Assembly (NCBI GenBank): GCA_963605415.1
Contig: CAVCUL010000008.1
Coordinates: 1-64,000, forward strand
Length of the DNA: 64,000 nt
Origin: CAG-217 sp963605415
GTDB lineage: Bacteria > Bacillota > Clostridia > Oscillospirales > Acutalibacteraceae
Direction: 5' to 3'
A program made the position numbers and the translations under genes. Each line of letters opens with the position of its first letter. Positions within the stretch are counted from its first letter, which is position 1. The notes beneath the pieces are model-generated. The model searched no databases. It was not told the origin of the DNA and was given only the letters and a program-made list of their open reading frames with translations. This document shows, one piece after another, positions 25,285-32,849 of the stretch.

Positions 25285-26301
25285 TTAGCCCAACTCGGAG
25301 AAGTATTTGATGGTGCGAACCATCTGAGAGGTGTAGGAGTTCTCGTTATCATACCAAGAAACAACCTGAACCTCATAGGTGTCGTCAGCAACCTTCAGCA
25401 CCATGGTCTGGGTAGCGTCGAACAGAGAGCCGTAGCGCATACCTACGATGTCGGAGGATACGATCTCGTCGGTGTTGTAACCGAAGGACTCGGTAGCCTC
25501 AGCCTTCATAGCGGCGTTGATGGCCTCAACGGTCACTTCCTTGTCGGTCTTGATGACAGCGGTCAGGATGGTGGTGGAACCGGTGGGGGTGGGAACGCGC
25601 TGTGCAGAGCCGATCAGCTTGCCGTTCAGCTCGGGGATAACCAGGCCGATGGCCTTAGCAGCACCGGTGCTGTTGGGTACGATGTTCACGGCAGCGGCAC
25701 GAGAACGACGCAGGTCGCCCTTTCTCTGCGGGCCGTCCAGAGTCATCTGGTCGCCGGTATAAGCGTGGATGGTGCACATAATACCGCTCTGGATGGGAGC
25801 AAAGTCGTTCAGGGCCTTTGCCATGGGAGCCAGGCAGTTGGTGGTGCAGGAAGCGGCGGAGATCACAGTATCCTCAGCCTTCAGGGTCTCGTGGTTCACA
25901 TTGTACACGATGGTGGGCAGATCGTTGCCTGCGGGAGCAGAAATAACAACCTTGCGGGCGCCGGCCTTAATGTGAGCAGAAGCCTTCTCCTTGGAAGTGT
26001 AGAAACCGGTGCACTCCAGCACTACGTCTACCTTCAGCTCGCCCCAGGGCAGCTCAGAAGCGTCAGCCTTTGCATAAATCTTGATCTCTTTGCCGTCTAC
26101 GATGATGGAGTCATCGGTAGCGGACACGGTGTCAGCCAGTGCATACTTGCCCTGAGAAGAATCGTACTTCAGCAGGTGAGCCAGCATTTTGGGAGAAGTC
26201 AGGTCGTTGATGGCAACCACTTCATAGCCTTCTGCGCCGAACATCTGACGGAAAGCCAGACGACCGATACGGCCGAAACCATTGATAGCAACTCTTACCA
26301 T
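25285..26301 (-). CDS. gap: Glyceraldehyde-3-phosphate dehydrogenase, type I
   Basis: Glycolytic NAD-dependent enzyme converting glyceraldehyde-3-P to 1,3-bisphosphoglycerate. 338 residues. Rossmann motif INGFGRIGR (6-14), catalytic Cys152 in SAASCTTNC, His about 179 in IHAYTGDQ, and the SWYDNENSY C-terminal motif. CGGAGG ribosome site. Very regular codon use like ppdK, typical of abundant proteins. Monocistronic here; pgk and tpi are not adjacent, which is unusual for Clostridia. Confidence 0.97.
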   Translation of the reverse strand: MVRVAINGFGRIGRLAFRQMFGAEGYEVVAINDLTSPKMLAHLLKYDSSQGKYALADTVSATDDSIIVDGKEIKIYAKADASELPWGELKVDVVLECTGFYTSKEKASAHIKAGARKVVISAPAGNDLPTIVYNVNHETLKAEDTVISAASCTTNCLAPMAKALNDFAPIQSGIMCTIHAYTGDQMTLDGPQRKGDLRRSRAAAVNIVPNSTGAAKAIGLVIPELNGKLIGSAQRVPTPTGSTTILTAVIKTDKEVTVEAINAAMKAEATESFGYNTDEIVSSDIVGMRYGSLFDATQTMVLKVADDTYEVQVVSWYDNENSYTSQMVRTIKYFSELG

Positions 26302-26367
26302 TTGGAATTACCTCCGAAAAATATTTGAATTTACCCGGGCGCTATGCGCCCTTGTATTACAGTATTT

Positions 26368-26396
26368 ATTTTATACTGCTTTGGCCAAATAATCAA
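26368..26396 (-). promoter_or_regulatory. Promoter of gap
   Basis: Minus strand TTGATT (26391-26396), 17 bases, TAAAAT (26368-26373). A GGGCGC/GCGCCC hairpin lies in the leader (about 26338-26352). Confidence 0.5.
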
Positions 26397-26506
26397 GCGG
26401 AATTTCCACTTTTGTCAATGTTCACCAAAATTCAGCTTTGCCGGGGTGCTTTCTTGTGTTATAATGATTTGCAGCGGGCGGTTTTGTGCCGGGTGCTTTA
26501 CAAAGT

Positions 26507-26528
26507 TATGCCTCCCTTGTAAAGGGCG
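26507..26528. repeat. Short repeat-family fragment
   Basis: 'atgcctcccttgtaaaggg' half of the CCTCCCTTgtaaAGGGAGG module. Confidence 0.5.
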
Positions 26529-26553
26529 ATTATATACAATATAGAACAAAACA

Positions 26554-26587
26554 GCACCGCATTTTGCAATGCGGTGCCTTTTTGTGC
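26554..26587. terminator. Bidirectional terminator after ABC permease
   Basis: GCACCGCATT / AATGCGGTGC perfect stem with TTGC loop, flanked by T on one side and a TGTTTTGTT-like tail on the other. Confidence 0.75.
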
Positions 26588-26598
26588 ACAGGAATGGG

Positions 26599-29500
26599 TC
26601 ATTCCACGGATTTCAGCGCCTCCAGCATATCCACATTCTTCAGCCGACGGTGTACCCGCCAGCCTAAGAAGGCGGTAATGGCGGCGATCACCAGGGCTGG
26701 GATCAAAAAGGCTTTTGGTCCCAGCGCCGGGTTGAACATCACATCCTCCGGCGGCACAACGGTGATAATGTAGCGGTAGAGGGCGTCGCCGAACCCATAG
26801 CCCACCAGGGTGCCGATCACGGTGAGCAGCAGGGTCTCTCTGTAGATATACAGAGTCACTTCCTTATCATAGAACCCCAGCACCTTAACGGTGGACAGCT
26901 CTCGAATACGCTCGCACACATTGATATTGGTCAGGTTGTACAGAATCACCGCCGCCAGCAGCATGGCAACGAAGATCAGGATTTGCATGATCTGGTGCAG
27001 CGAGTGCACGATGGTGTCGATCTGATTGGTCAGGGTGGTGTTCTGTACCACGCCTTTCACGCCGCTTAGGTCGATGAACCGGGCGGCCTGGGCCTGGGCG
27101 TTCTCTGTCGAGCGGTTCAGCAGGGTGACCAGGTGGGCGTTGGGGCAGTAGGTCTGGCCAATCACCGACTGATACCCGGCGCGGTTCATAAAGATAAAGT
27201 GCCCGGTGTACATCTCTGTAATGGCGGTGACCTTGGCGGTGCGCTGGGTCTTGGCCGCGTCGTCAAAGGTGATGGTGTCGCCCGCCTGTACATCCAGCAG
27301 CTTGGCCAGTCGCTCGCTGATCACGCAGCCGTCGTCAGACAGGGTGATGGCTTGGCCGGTGGAGCGGTTGCGCAGGGTGATGTAGGTGGAGAGCTGGTCC
27401 TGGTCCTCCGGCACGATCAGCTTGATCTCCTGGCTGTCGTTGTTTTGGCCGGCGGTTTTCGTTACGGTCTCGTAGTAGATGGCGGTTTGGTTCTTGACCT
27501 GGCCGTCCTTTAGCAGCGCGTCAATGTCTGCTTTCTGGCTGTCGTCCGGGTCGTCGGTCTCTGCCACGATCAGGTCGTACCGCATAATGTTGTTGAATTG
27601 CAGGTCCTTGATCCCGGCCACGGAGTTTTGCACGCTAAGGCCGGCAAAGATCAGAGCCACGGAGCCGCACACGCCGAAAATAGTCATCAGCATACGCTTT
27701 TTGTAGCGGAAGATGTTGCGGGCGGTGACCTTGTGGGTGAAGTTCATACGGTTCCATACCGGGGTGATCCGCTCCAGCAGGATCTTGGACCCGGCCACCG
27801 GGGGCTTGGGCTGCAACAAGGCGGCGGGGCGCTGTTTCAGCTCCCGCTGCGCCACCACAAAGGCAGGCACCACGGTGCACAGGAAAGCCAGCGCCAGGGA
27901 GATGGCGGTGATCCCCGGGTAAAAATGCAGCTCGATCTTTGGGTAGGTAAAGCTCTTGCCGTAGGCGTTATAGACGATCAGCGGCAGCAGCGTGTGGCCG
28001 GCAATGATCCCCAGCAGGGCGCCGCTCATACCGGCGGACAGGCCATACAGGGTAAACTTCTTCATAATATCCCGGTTGTCGTAGCCCAGAGCTTTCAGCG
28101 TACCGGCGTTCAGCCGCTCCTCGTCTACAAAGCGGGTCATGGTGGTCAGGGTCACCAGTGCTGCCACAAAGTACAGGAAGATGGGGAAGATACCGCCCAG
28201 AGAGTCCACAATGTTGGAGATACTGCCGTAGATACGGTAGCCCTCGGAGCCGGGGATCTCGCGGCGGGTGTCCATGGCGTAGACCGGTTGCTTCAGGCTG
28301 TTCAGCGCCCGGCGGGCAGAGGCTACTTTTTCCTCTGCGTCGCTGATCTTTTGCCGGGCTTCCGGCGCCTTTCTGTTGAATTCTTCCTGCCCGGCTTTCA
28401 GCTCCCGTTCACCGGCGGAAATTTTCTTTTGTGCCGCAGTCAGCTGGGCCTTGGCGGCAGCCAGCTTTTCATCGGCGGCCGCTTTTTCCCGGTCGTAGTC
28501 GGCCTGCGCGCTCCTCAGTTGGGCTTTCTTTTGGCTCAGGGTCCTGCCGGCAGCGGTGATCTGGGCTTTGGCGGACTGTACTTCCTTTTCCTTGGCGGCG
28601 TAGTCGCCCTCGCCCTGGTCCAGCTGCTTTTTGGCGGCGGCCAGTTCCTCCTGGGCGCCCTGGGCCTGCTTGGCAGCGGCGTTGTAGGCAGCCCACTTTG
28701 CCTCCAGCTGTTTTTTGCTGGTCACCAGCTCTTGCAGCTGCTTATACTGGTCTGCGGGCAGCGTTTTTTGCAGGATGGGCAGCGACACCTCGATCTGGTC
28801 AATGGTCATACCGGTAGAGGCCTCTGCGGCGGCGATCTCTTTGTCCAGTTCCTTTTGGGCAGTGGTCAGCTGGGCCTTTTGCCGGTGCAGTTCCTCTATC
28901 TGCGCGGCTTTTTTGTTATAGTCCGCCCAGTTTTTGTCCAGCTTGCGCCGCGCGGCAGCCAGTTGGCTCTCCGCCTGCTCCAGCTGGGCCTTTTTGGCGG
29001 TGTATTGGCTCTCTGCCTGCTCGATCTGCTTTTGCCCGTCGGTCAGCTGCTTTTGGGTGGCGGCGAATTTCTGCTTAGCCTGGGCGGACTGGGTGTTGTA
29101 GGCGTCCAGGTTCTCCTGATAGGTCTTTTTGGCCGTGTTCAGCTGCTTTTCGCTGTCTGTCAGCTTCTTTTCCGTGTCTGCCAGTTCTTTTTTGCTCTTG
29201 TCGATCTTGGCCTGGGCCTGGTCGATCTTCTCCTGATACTGGGTCTGAATGGCAGCCAGGCGGGTAGAGGGCTGGTCAGCCAGCAGCCGGTTCAACTCCT
29301 CCTTGTGGGCAGTGATAAGCCGGGTGTATTCGTCCGAATAGGGGCTGATCCCCTTGGTGTCCGTAAAGGACAGCCGGGCGATCATATACACATCGGAGTC
29401 AAAGGCAGCGGGGGTCACCACAGCGTAGCCTTGCAGCTCGCCGGTGCCGGCGGTGGACTGGCCCATATTGATACTGGACAGCAGCTCGCCGGAGTTGACG

Positions 29501-30006
29501 AACCCTACAATGTGAAAGTCGTGGTGCCGGAGCACTGTGCTGCCGGTGATGTCCTCTTTTTCCGTTACGGACAGGGTGTCGTTTAGCTGATATTGGTCGG
29601 CCAGGTCGGCGGCCACGGCGATCTCGTCACTGGTCTTGGGCATTCGCCCGCGCACCACTTCATATTCGGAAATGCCCTCTGTGGCGGAGAAAATGCGTAT
29701 GCTGGTGGTGGTATCCGCCAGCACCACATCCTTTAAGTAGCCGTAGGCGATCTTGTCTGCGCCGGACACTCGATCAATGGCGGCCACATTGTCTGCGTCT
29801 ATGCCGTAGTCGCCGATAACGCTGATGTCCGCCACCTTCAGCTGCTCAAAATAGCTTTCGCCGGTCTGGCGCATATCCGGGCCGGCCGCTTGCAGCCCCA
29901 CCAGGGCAAAGGAGCCCAGCGCCACCAGGCAGAGGATGGAAAAGAACCGCCCCTTGGATTTGGAAAAGCAGGTGTGTATCTCTTTCCATAAGGCTTTTTT
30001 CTTCAT
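26599..30006 (-). CDS. ABC transporter permease, FtsX/MacB type, with long coiled coil
   Basis: Large integral membrane subunit of a MacB-like ABC system (mechanotransmission or export, substrate unknown). One N-terminal helix (about residues 22-44) is followed by an extracytoplasmic MacB-periplasmic-like domain (about 50-240). A heptad-rich Lys/Glu/Gln/Ala coiled coil of over 300 residues (about 245-575) precedes FtsX domain 1 (about 605-730), a helix near 765-785, an outer domain and FtsX domain 2 (about 1010-1120). ATG 30006 is preferred (AAGGCGG eight bases upstream) to a GTG at 30015. It follows the ATPase gene by about 15 bases. The architecture resembles Bacillota antimicrobial-peptide or lipid exporters. 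Confidence 0.88.
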   Translation of the reverse strand: MKKKALWKEIHTCFSKSKGRFFSILCLVALGSFALVGLQAAGPDMRQTGESYFEQLKVADISVIGDYGIDADNVAAIDRVSGADKIAYGYLKDVVLADTTTSIRIFSATEGISEYEVVRGRMPKTSDEIAVAADLADQYQLNDTLSVTEKEDITGSTVLRHHDFHIVGFVNSGELLSSINMGQSTAGTGELQGYAVVTPAAFDSDVYMIARLSFTDTKGISPYSDEYTRLITAHKEELNRLLADQPSTRLAAIQTQYQEKIDQAQAKIDKSKKELADTEKKLTDSEKQLNTAKKTYQENLDAYNTQSAQAKQKFAATQKQLTDGQKQIEQAESQYTAKKAQLEQAESQLAAARRKLDKNWADYNKKAAQIEELHRQKAQLTTAQKELDKEIAAAEASTGMTIDQIEVSLPILQKTLPADQYKQLQELVTSKKQLEAKWAAYNAAAKQAQGAQEELAAAKKQLDQGEGDYAAKEKEVQSAKAQITAAGRTLSQKKAQLRSAQADYDREKAAADEKLAAAKAQLTAAQKKISAGERELKAGQEEFNRKAPEARQKISDAEEKVASARRALNSLKQPVYAMDTRREIPGSEGYRIYGSISNIVDSLGGIFPIFLYFVAALVTLTTMTRFVDEERLNAGTLKALGYDNRDIMKKFTLYGLSAGMSGALLGIIAGHTLLPLIVYNAYGKSFTYPKIELHFYPGITAISLALAFLCTVVPAFVVAQRELKQRPAALLQPKPPVAGSKILLERITPVWNRMNFTHKVTARNIFRYKKRMLMTIFGVCGSVALIFAGLSVQNSVAGIKDLQFNNIMRYDLIVAETDDPDDSQKADIDALLKDGQVKNQTAIYYETVTKTAGQNNDSQEIKLIVPEDQDQLSTYITLRNRSTGQAITLSDDGCVISERLAKLLDVQAGDTITFDDAAKTQRTAKVTAITEMYTGHFIFMNRAGYQSVIGQTYCPNAHLVTLLNRSTENAQAQAARFIDLSGVKGVVQNTTLTNQIDTIVHSLHQIMQILIFVAMLLAAVILYNLTNINVCERIRELSTVKVLGFYDKEVTLYIYRETLLLTVIGTLVGYGFGDALYRYIITVVPPEDVMFNPALGPKAFLIPALVIAAITAFLGWRVHRRLKNVDMLEALKSVE

Positions 30007-30021
30007 TGCAGTCACCGCCTT

Positions 30022-30723
30022 TTACCACTCAATATCCGCAATGCACTGCGGGTGTTCGTTGATCTCAATGGATTTGACCGTGCCGTCGTGCATACGGATC
30101 ACCCGGTCCGCAATGGGCGCAATGGCGGCGTTGTGGGTGACGATGATCACTGTGGCGCCCTCCTTGCGGCTGCGGTCTTGCAGGATTTGCAGCACCTGCT
30201 TGCCGGTTTGGTAATCCAGGGCGCCGGTAGGCTCGTCGCACAGCAGGATCTTGGGGTTCTTGGCCACAGCGCGGGCTATGGCTACCCGTTGCTGCTCGCC
30301 GCCGGACAGCTGGGCGGGAAAGTTGTTGATCCGCCCGGCCAGCCCCACATCGTTCAGCACCTGTACCGGGTCCAGTGCGTCTTTGACGATCTCAGACGCC
30401 AGCTCCACATTCTCCTTGGCGGTCAGGTTCTGTACCAGGTTGTAAAACTGGAACACAAAGCCCACATCGTTGCGCCGGTAGGTAATGCGCTGGGTGGGGG
30501 AGTAGGCGGCAATGTCCTTGCCGTCAATAATGACCCGGCCCTCGTCGTTGGTGTCCATACCGCCCAGTATGTTCAGCACGGTGGATTTGCCGGCGCCGGA
30601 GCTGCCCAGGATGATCGCCAGCTCGCCCTTTTCAATGGAGAAGTTCACATCCCGGTTGGCCTCGATCACGGTGTCGCCGGTCTTATAGCGTTTGTAACTG
30701 TGTTCTACTTCAATGTAACTCAT
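30022..30723 (-). CDS. ABC transporter ATP-binding protein (MacB/LolD type)
   Basis: ATPase that drives the neighbouring FtsX-like permease. 233 residues with all motifs intact: Walker A GSSGAGKST (about residues 40-48), Q-loop FVFQFYNL, signature LSGGEQQR, Walker B ILLCDEPTGALD, and H-loop His in VTHN. The start has AGGAGCAAA-like spacing upstream. Second of three genes in a minus-strand operon; first is a 98-codon gene. Confidence 0.93.
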   Translation of the reverse strand: MSYIEVEHSYKRYKTGDTVIEANRDVNFSIEKGELAIILGSSGAGKSTVLNILGGMDTNDEGRVIIDGKDIAAYSPTQRITYRRNDVGFVFQFYNLVQNLTAKENVELASEIVKDALDPVQVLNDVGLAGRINNFPAQLSGGEQQRVAIARAVAKNPKILLCDEPTGALDYQTGKQVLQILQDRSRKEGATVIIVTHNAAIAPIADRVIRMHDGTVKSIEINEHPQCIADIEW

Positions 30724-30732
30724 ATTTTGCTC

Positions 30733-31029
30733 CTATTCTTCGATCTCTTCGCCGGTCAGGCGAAAGGCGTAGCGCCCGCCGGTCACTTGCAGATCCAGCA
30801 GCTTGCCGGTAACTGCCCCGGTGGCCGTAAACGGGAATGTGATCAGTTTGGTGGTCATTGTGCCGGTCAAGGCAATGGTGCCGCTGGGGGTAATGGCGCC
30901 GCTGACCGGATTGCTGTTGCCCAGCACCGTTAAGGTGCCTGCCAGGCTGCCCCCCTGCTGGTTCAGTTCCAGCTGACCCAGCCGCAGCCCCAGGGGCGCG
31001 TGCAGGGCAATGTTGTATTTTCGTTCCAT
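30733..31029 (-). CDS. Small beta-rich protein of ABC operon, function unknown
   Basis: Not recognised. 98 residues rich in Gly, Thr, Leu and Val with no signal peptide or membrane helix; repeated strand-like stretches (GSLAGTLTVLG, SGTIALTGTM, TATGAVTGKL) suggest a small beta sandwich or barrel. A strong AAGGAGG site precedes the ATG and the ABC ATPase follows after nine bases, so it is the first gene of the exporter operon. Similar small proteins beside TetR-controlled ABC genes may be sensors or adaptors; that is inference. Confidence 0.7.
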   Translation of the reverse strand: MERKYNIALHAPLGLRLGQLELNQQGGSLAGTLTVLGNSNPVSGAITPSGTIALTGTMTTKLITFPFTATGAVTGKLLDLQVTGGRYAFRLTGEEIEE

Positions 31030-31075
31030 TGGGTCCTCCTTTCTGCTTTCGATGGGTAGTTTACCGCGGCAGACA

Positions 31076-31102
31076 GCAAAAAACCACGGTCAAAACCGTG
31101 GC
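31076..31102 (-). terminator. Terminator-like hairpin in the ABC operon leader
   Basis: Minus-strand CCACGGT / ACCGTGG stem followed by six T, 47 bases upstream of the 98-codon gene. No minus-strand gene lies upstream that needs ending, so it may attenuate the ABC operon. Confidence 0.5.
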
Positions 31103-31118
31103 ATTTGGGTAAATACGG

Positions 31119-31137
31119 ACAAATGATACCCATTTGT
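31119..31137. promoter_or_regulatory. Candidate TetR operator
   Basis: Exact inverted repeat ACAAATG-5-CATTTGT in the divergent gap; a further CATTTGT half site overlaps the TetR -10 region (31178-31184). Confidence 0.45.
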
Positions 31138-31161
31138 GGGTCAAATTTTGCCCGCAGGGTC

Positions 31162-31189
31162 TTGCATATTTGCCGGTCATTTGTATAAT
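31162..31189 (+). promoter_or_regulatory. Promoter of TetR gene
   Basis: TTGCAT (31162-31167), 16 bases, TATAAT (31184-31189). Confidence 0.65.
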
Positions 31190-31211
31190 AAAGGTAAAGG
31201 GGGTGCCCGGT

Positions 31212-31787
31212 ATGACTCATGAAGAGGCTACGCTGCAAACCAAGCAGGCGCTGGCGGCCAGCTTAAAGAAGTTTATGCGCCAAAAGAGCCTGAGCAAGAT
31301 CACGGTAACGGAGATCATCACCGACTGCAATGTAAACCGCAAAACTTTCTATTATCATTTTGAGGATATTTACGCCCTGCTCAAGTGGATGTTGGAGCAA
31401 GAGGCCATTGAGGTGGTCAAGAATTACGACCTGCTGCTGGATTATGAGGACGCGGTGCGCTTTGTGGTGGGGTATATCAAGGAGAACGAGCATATCCTGA
31501 ACTGCGCCTACGACAGTATGGGGCGAGATGAGCTAAAGCGGTTCTTTTATAATGATTTTGTGTCCCTGTCCCGCCAGGTGATCGTGGAGGCGGAGCGCCA
31601 GAGCGGTCTGGCGGTGACGGAGGAGTTTAAGGACTTTCTGTGCGACTTTATCACCGAGGCCATTGCCGGATTGCTGGTCAACAGTTTTAGAAGTAAGGAC
31701 GGCTTGCAGCAGGATCGGGTGATCGCCAACTTGACGGTGATCCTGGGCTCCCTGCCGGATATGCTGCGCCGCGCCCCGCAAAAGTAG
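31212..31787 (+). CDS. TetR-family regulator
   Basis: 191-residue regulator with an N-terminal helix-turn-helix (residues about 10-55: SLSKITVTEIITDCNVNRKTFYYHFEDIYALL) and an all-helical C-terminal ligand/dimer domain like the DhaS-type TetR group. ATG 31212 fits AAAGGGGG upstream; the longer frame runs through the promoter. Divergent from the ABC exporter operon, which it probably represses together with itself through the ACAAATG/CATTTGT sites. Confidence 0.88.
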   Translation: MTHEEATLQTKQALAASLKKFMRQKSLSKITVTEIITDCNVNRKTFYYHFEDIYALLKWMLEQEAIEVVKNYDLLLDYEDAVRFVVGYIKENEHILNCAYDSMGRDELKRFFYNDFVSLSRQVIVEAERQSGLAVTEEFKDFLCDFITEAIAGLLVNSFRSKDGLQQDRVIANLTVILGSLPDMLRRAPQK

Positions 31788-31850
31788 GGGTAAAGAGTGG
31801 GGACAAAGCAGGCGGATGGTTCGTTCTTTTCTGCATTAAAAATAAAAAGG

Positions 31851-32170
31851 CTCCCCTTTTATGTAATAAAGGGGAGCCGGCGCGCTTGCGCGACTGAGGG
31901 GATAAAATAACCGGCCCGATGTGGGCATCGGGCCCTACATTTCTTTGATTTATTCAATTCAATTTTGTAGGGTGCGATGCCTACATCGCACCGCAATCCC
32001 TCAGTCAGTTGCGCTGACAGTACCTAACTAGTGCCCGTCCCCTCTGTCGCTGCGCGACATCTCCCCGCACTGCGGGGAGTCACCCTTTGCAAGGGGGGGC
32101 TTGGAGCTTGTAACCGATAAGCCTCCCTTGTAAAGGGAGGTGGGTTTGCCGTAGGCAAACGCGGAGGGAT
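31851..32170. repeat. Nested palindromic intergenic repeat, copy 7 (long composite)
   Basis: Starts with GGCTCCCCTTT / AAAGGGGAGCC, then GCGCGCTTGCGCG, 'cgatgtgggcatcgggccctac', 'gtagggtgcgatgcctacatcgcacc', 'gcgacatctccccgcactgcggggag', CCCTTgcaAGGG, and CCTCCCTTgtaaAGGGAGG with a 'gtttgccgtaggcaaac' arm. It accounts for most of the 430-base gap; nothing else is seen. Confidence 0.75.
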
Positions 32171-32219
32171 TTTTGTGTCCCCACATTATACGCTATAAAC
32201 TTGAACCGGAGGGAGCGGT

Positions 32220-32771
32220 ATGTATAAACCCATTTCAACCTATACCGGGCGGCATTTTGACCCGTACCACGCGGTGGCGGCGGATCTGGATGTGCGGGAT
32301 ATTGCCCACGCCCAGTCCCTGATGACCCGGGCCAACGGCCACTTCCCGGTGTTTTACTCTGTGGGCCAGCATTCTTTGGCTTGCGCCCGGGAGGCGCTGG
32401 CGCGGGGCGAGGAGCGCCAAACGGCGCTGTTTTGCCTGCTCCATGACGGTGCGGAGGCGTATATGAGCGATGTGACCCGGCCGGTGAAGGCCCGGCTGCC
32501 AGAATTCGTCCGGGCAGAGGAGCGGCTGCTGGCGCTGCTGTTTGACACTTTGGCAGGCGCTCGCCCCACCCCGGCGCAGTGGCAGACGGTCACGGAGATC
32601 GACAACGCCATGCTGTCGGCAGAATTTTTGCATTTTACCGGCGAGGTGATCCCCAGGTCCGCACCGCCCCTGCAACGCACCCCGGATTGGGCGCAGCAGC
32701 CTTTTGACCGGGTGGAGCAGGATTTTTTGGTTCTGTATGCGCGTTTGCAGGCAAACACAAAGGATAAGTAA
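32220..32771 (+). CDS. HD-domain phosphohydrolase (YfbR-like)
   Basis: Probable metal-dependent nucleotidase or phosphohydrolase of the HD superfamily, similar to YfbR-type 5'-deoxynucleotidases. The metal ligands are visible: His in SVGQHSLA (about residue 48), the HD pair in LLHDGAEAYMSDVTRPVK (about residues 76-77) and a distal Asp in VTEIDNAML. 183 residues. 'CCGGAGGGAGCGGT' gives the ribosome site at the ATG. Single gene after a long repeat and before a terminator. Confidence 0.85.
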   Translation: MYKPISTYTGRHFDPYHAVAADLDVRDIAHAQSLMTRANGHFPVFYSVGQHSLACAREALARGEERQTALFCLLHDGAEAYMSDVTRPVKARLPEFVRAEERLLALLFDTLAGARPTPAQWQTVTEIDNAMLSAEFLHFTGEVIPRSAPPLQRTPDWAQQPFDRVEQDFLVLYARLQANTKDK

Positions 32772-32788
32772 ACCGAATAGATGCAAAG

Positions 32789-32827
32789 AAATGCCATCGC
32801 GAGTGTATACACGCGGTGGCATTTTTG
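32789..32827. terminator. Terminator between HD gene and GH25 operon
   Basis: AAATGCCATCGCG / CGCGGTGGCATTT stem plus T run; serves both converging transcripts. Confidence 0.75.
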
Positions 32828-32849
32828 GTTGAATATCCGTCGCAATCTG

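Noticed and set aside
27598..29586. 662-codon plus-strand frame over the ABC permease
   Set aside because: Mirror of the coiled-coil codons (Leu/Gly-rich product); no promoter or ribosome site.
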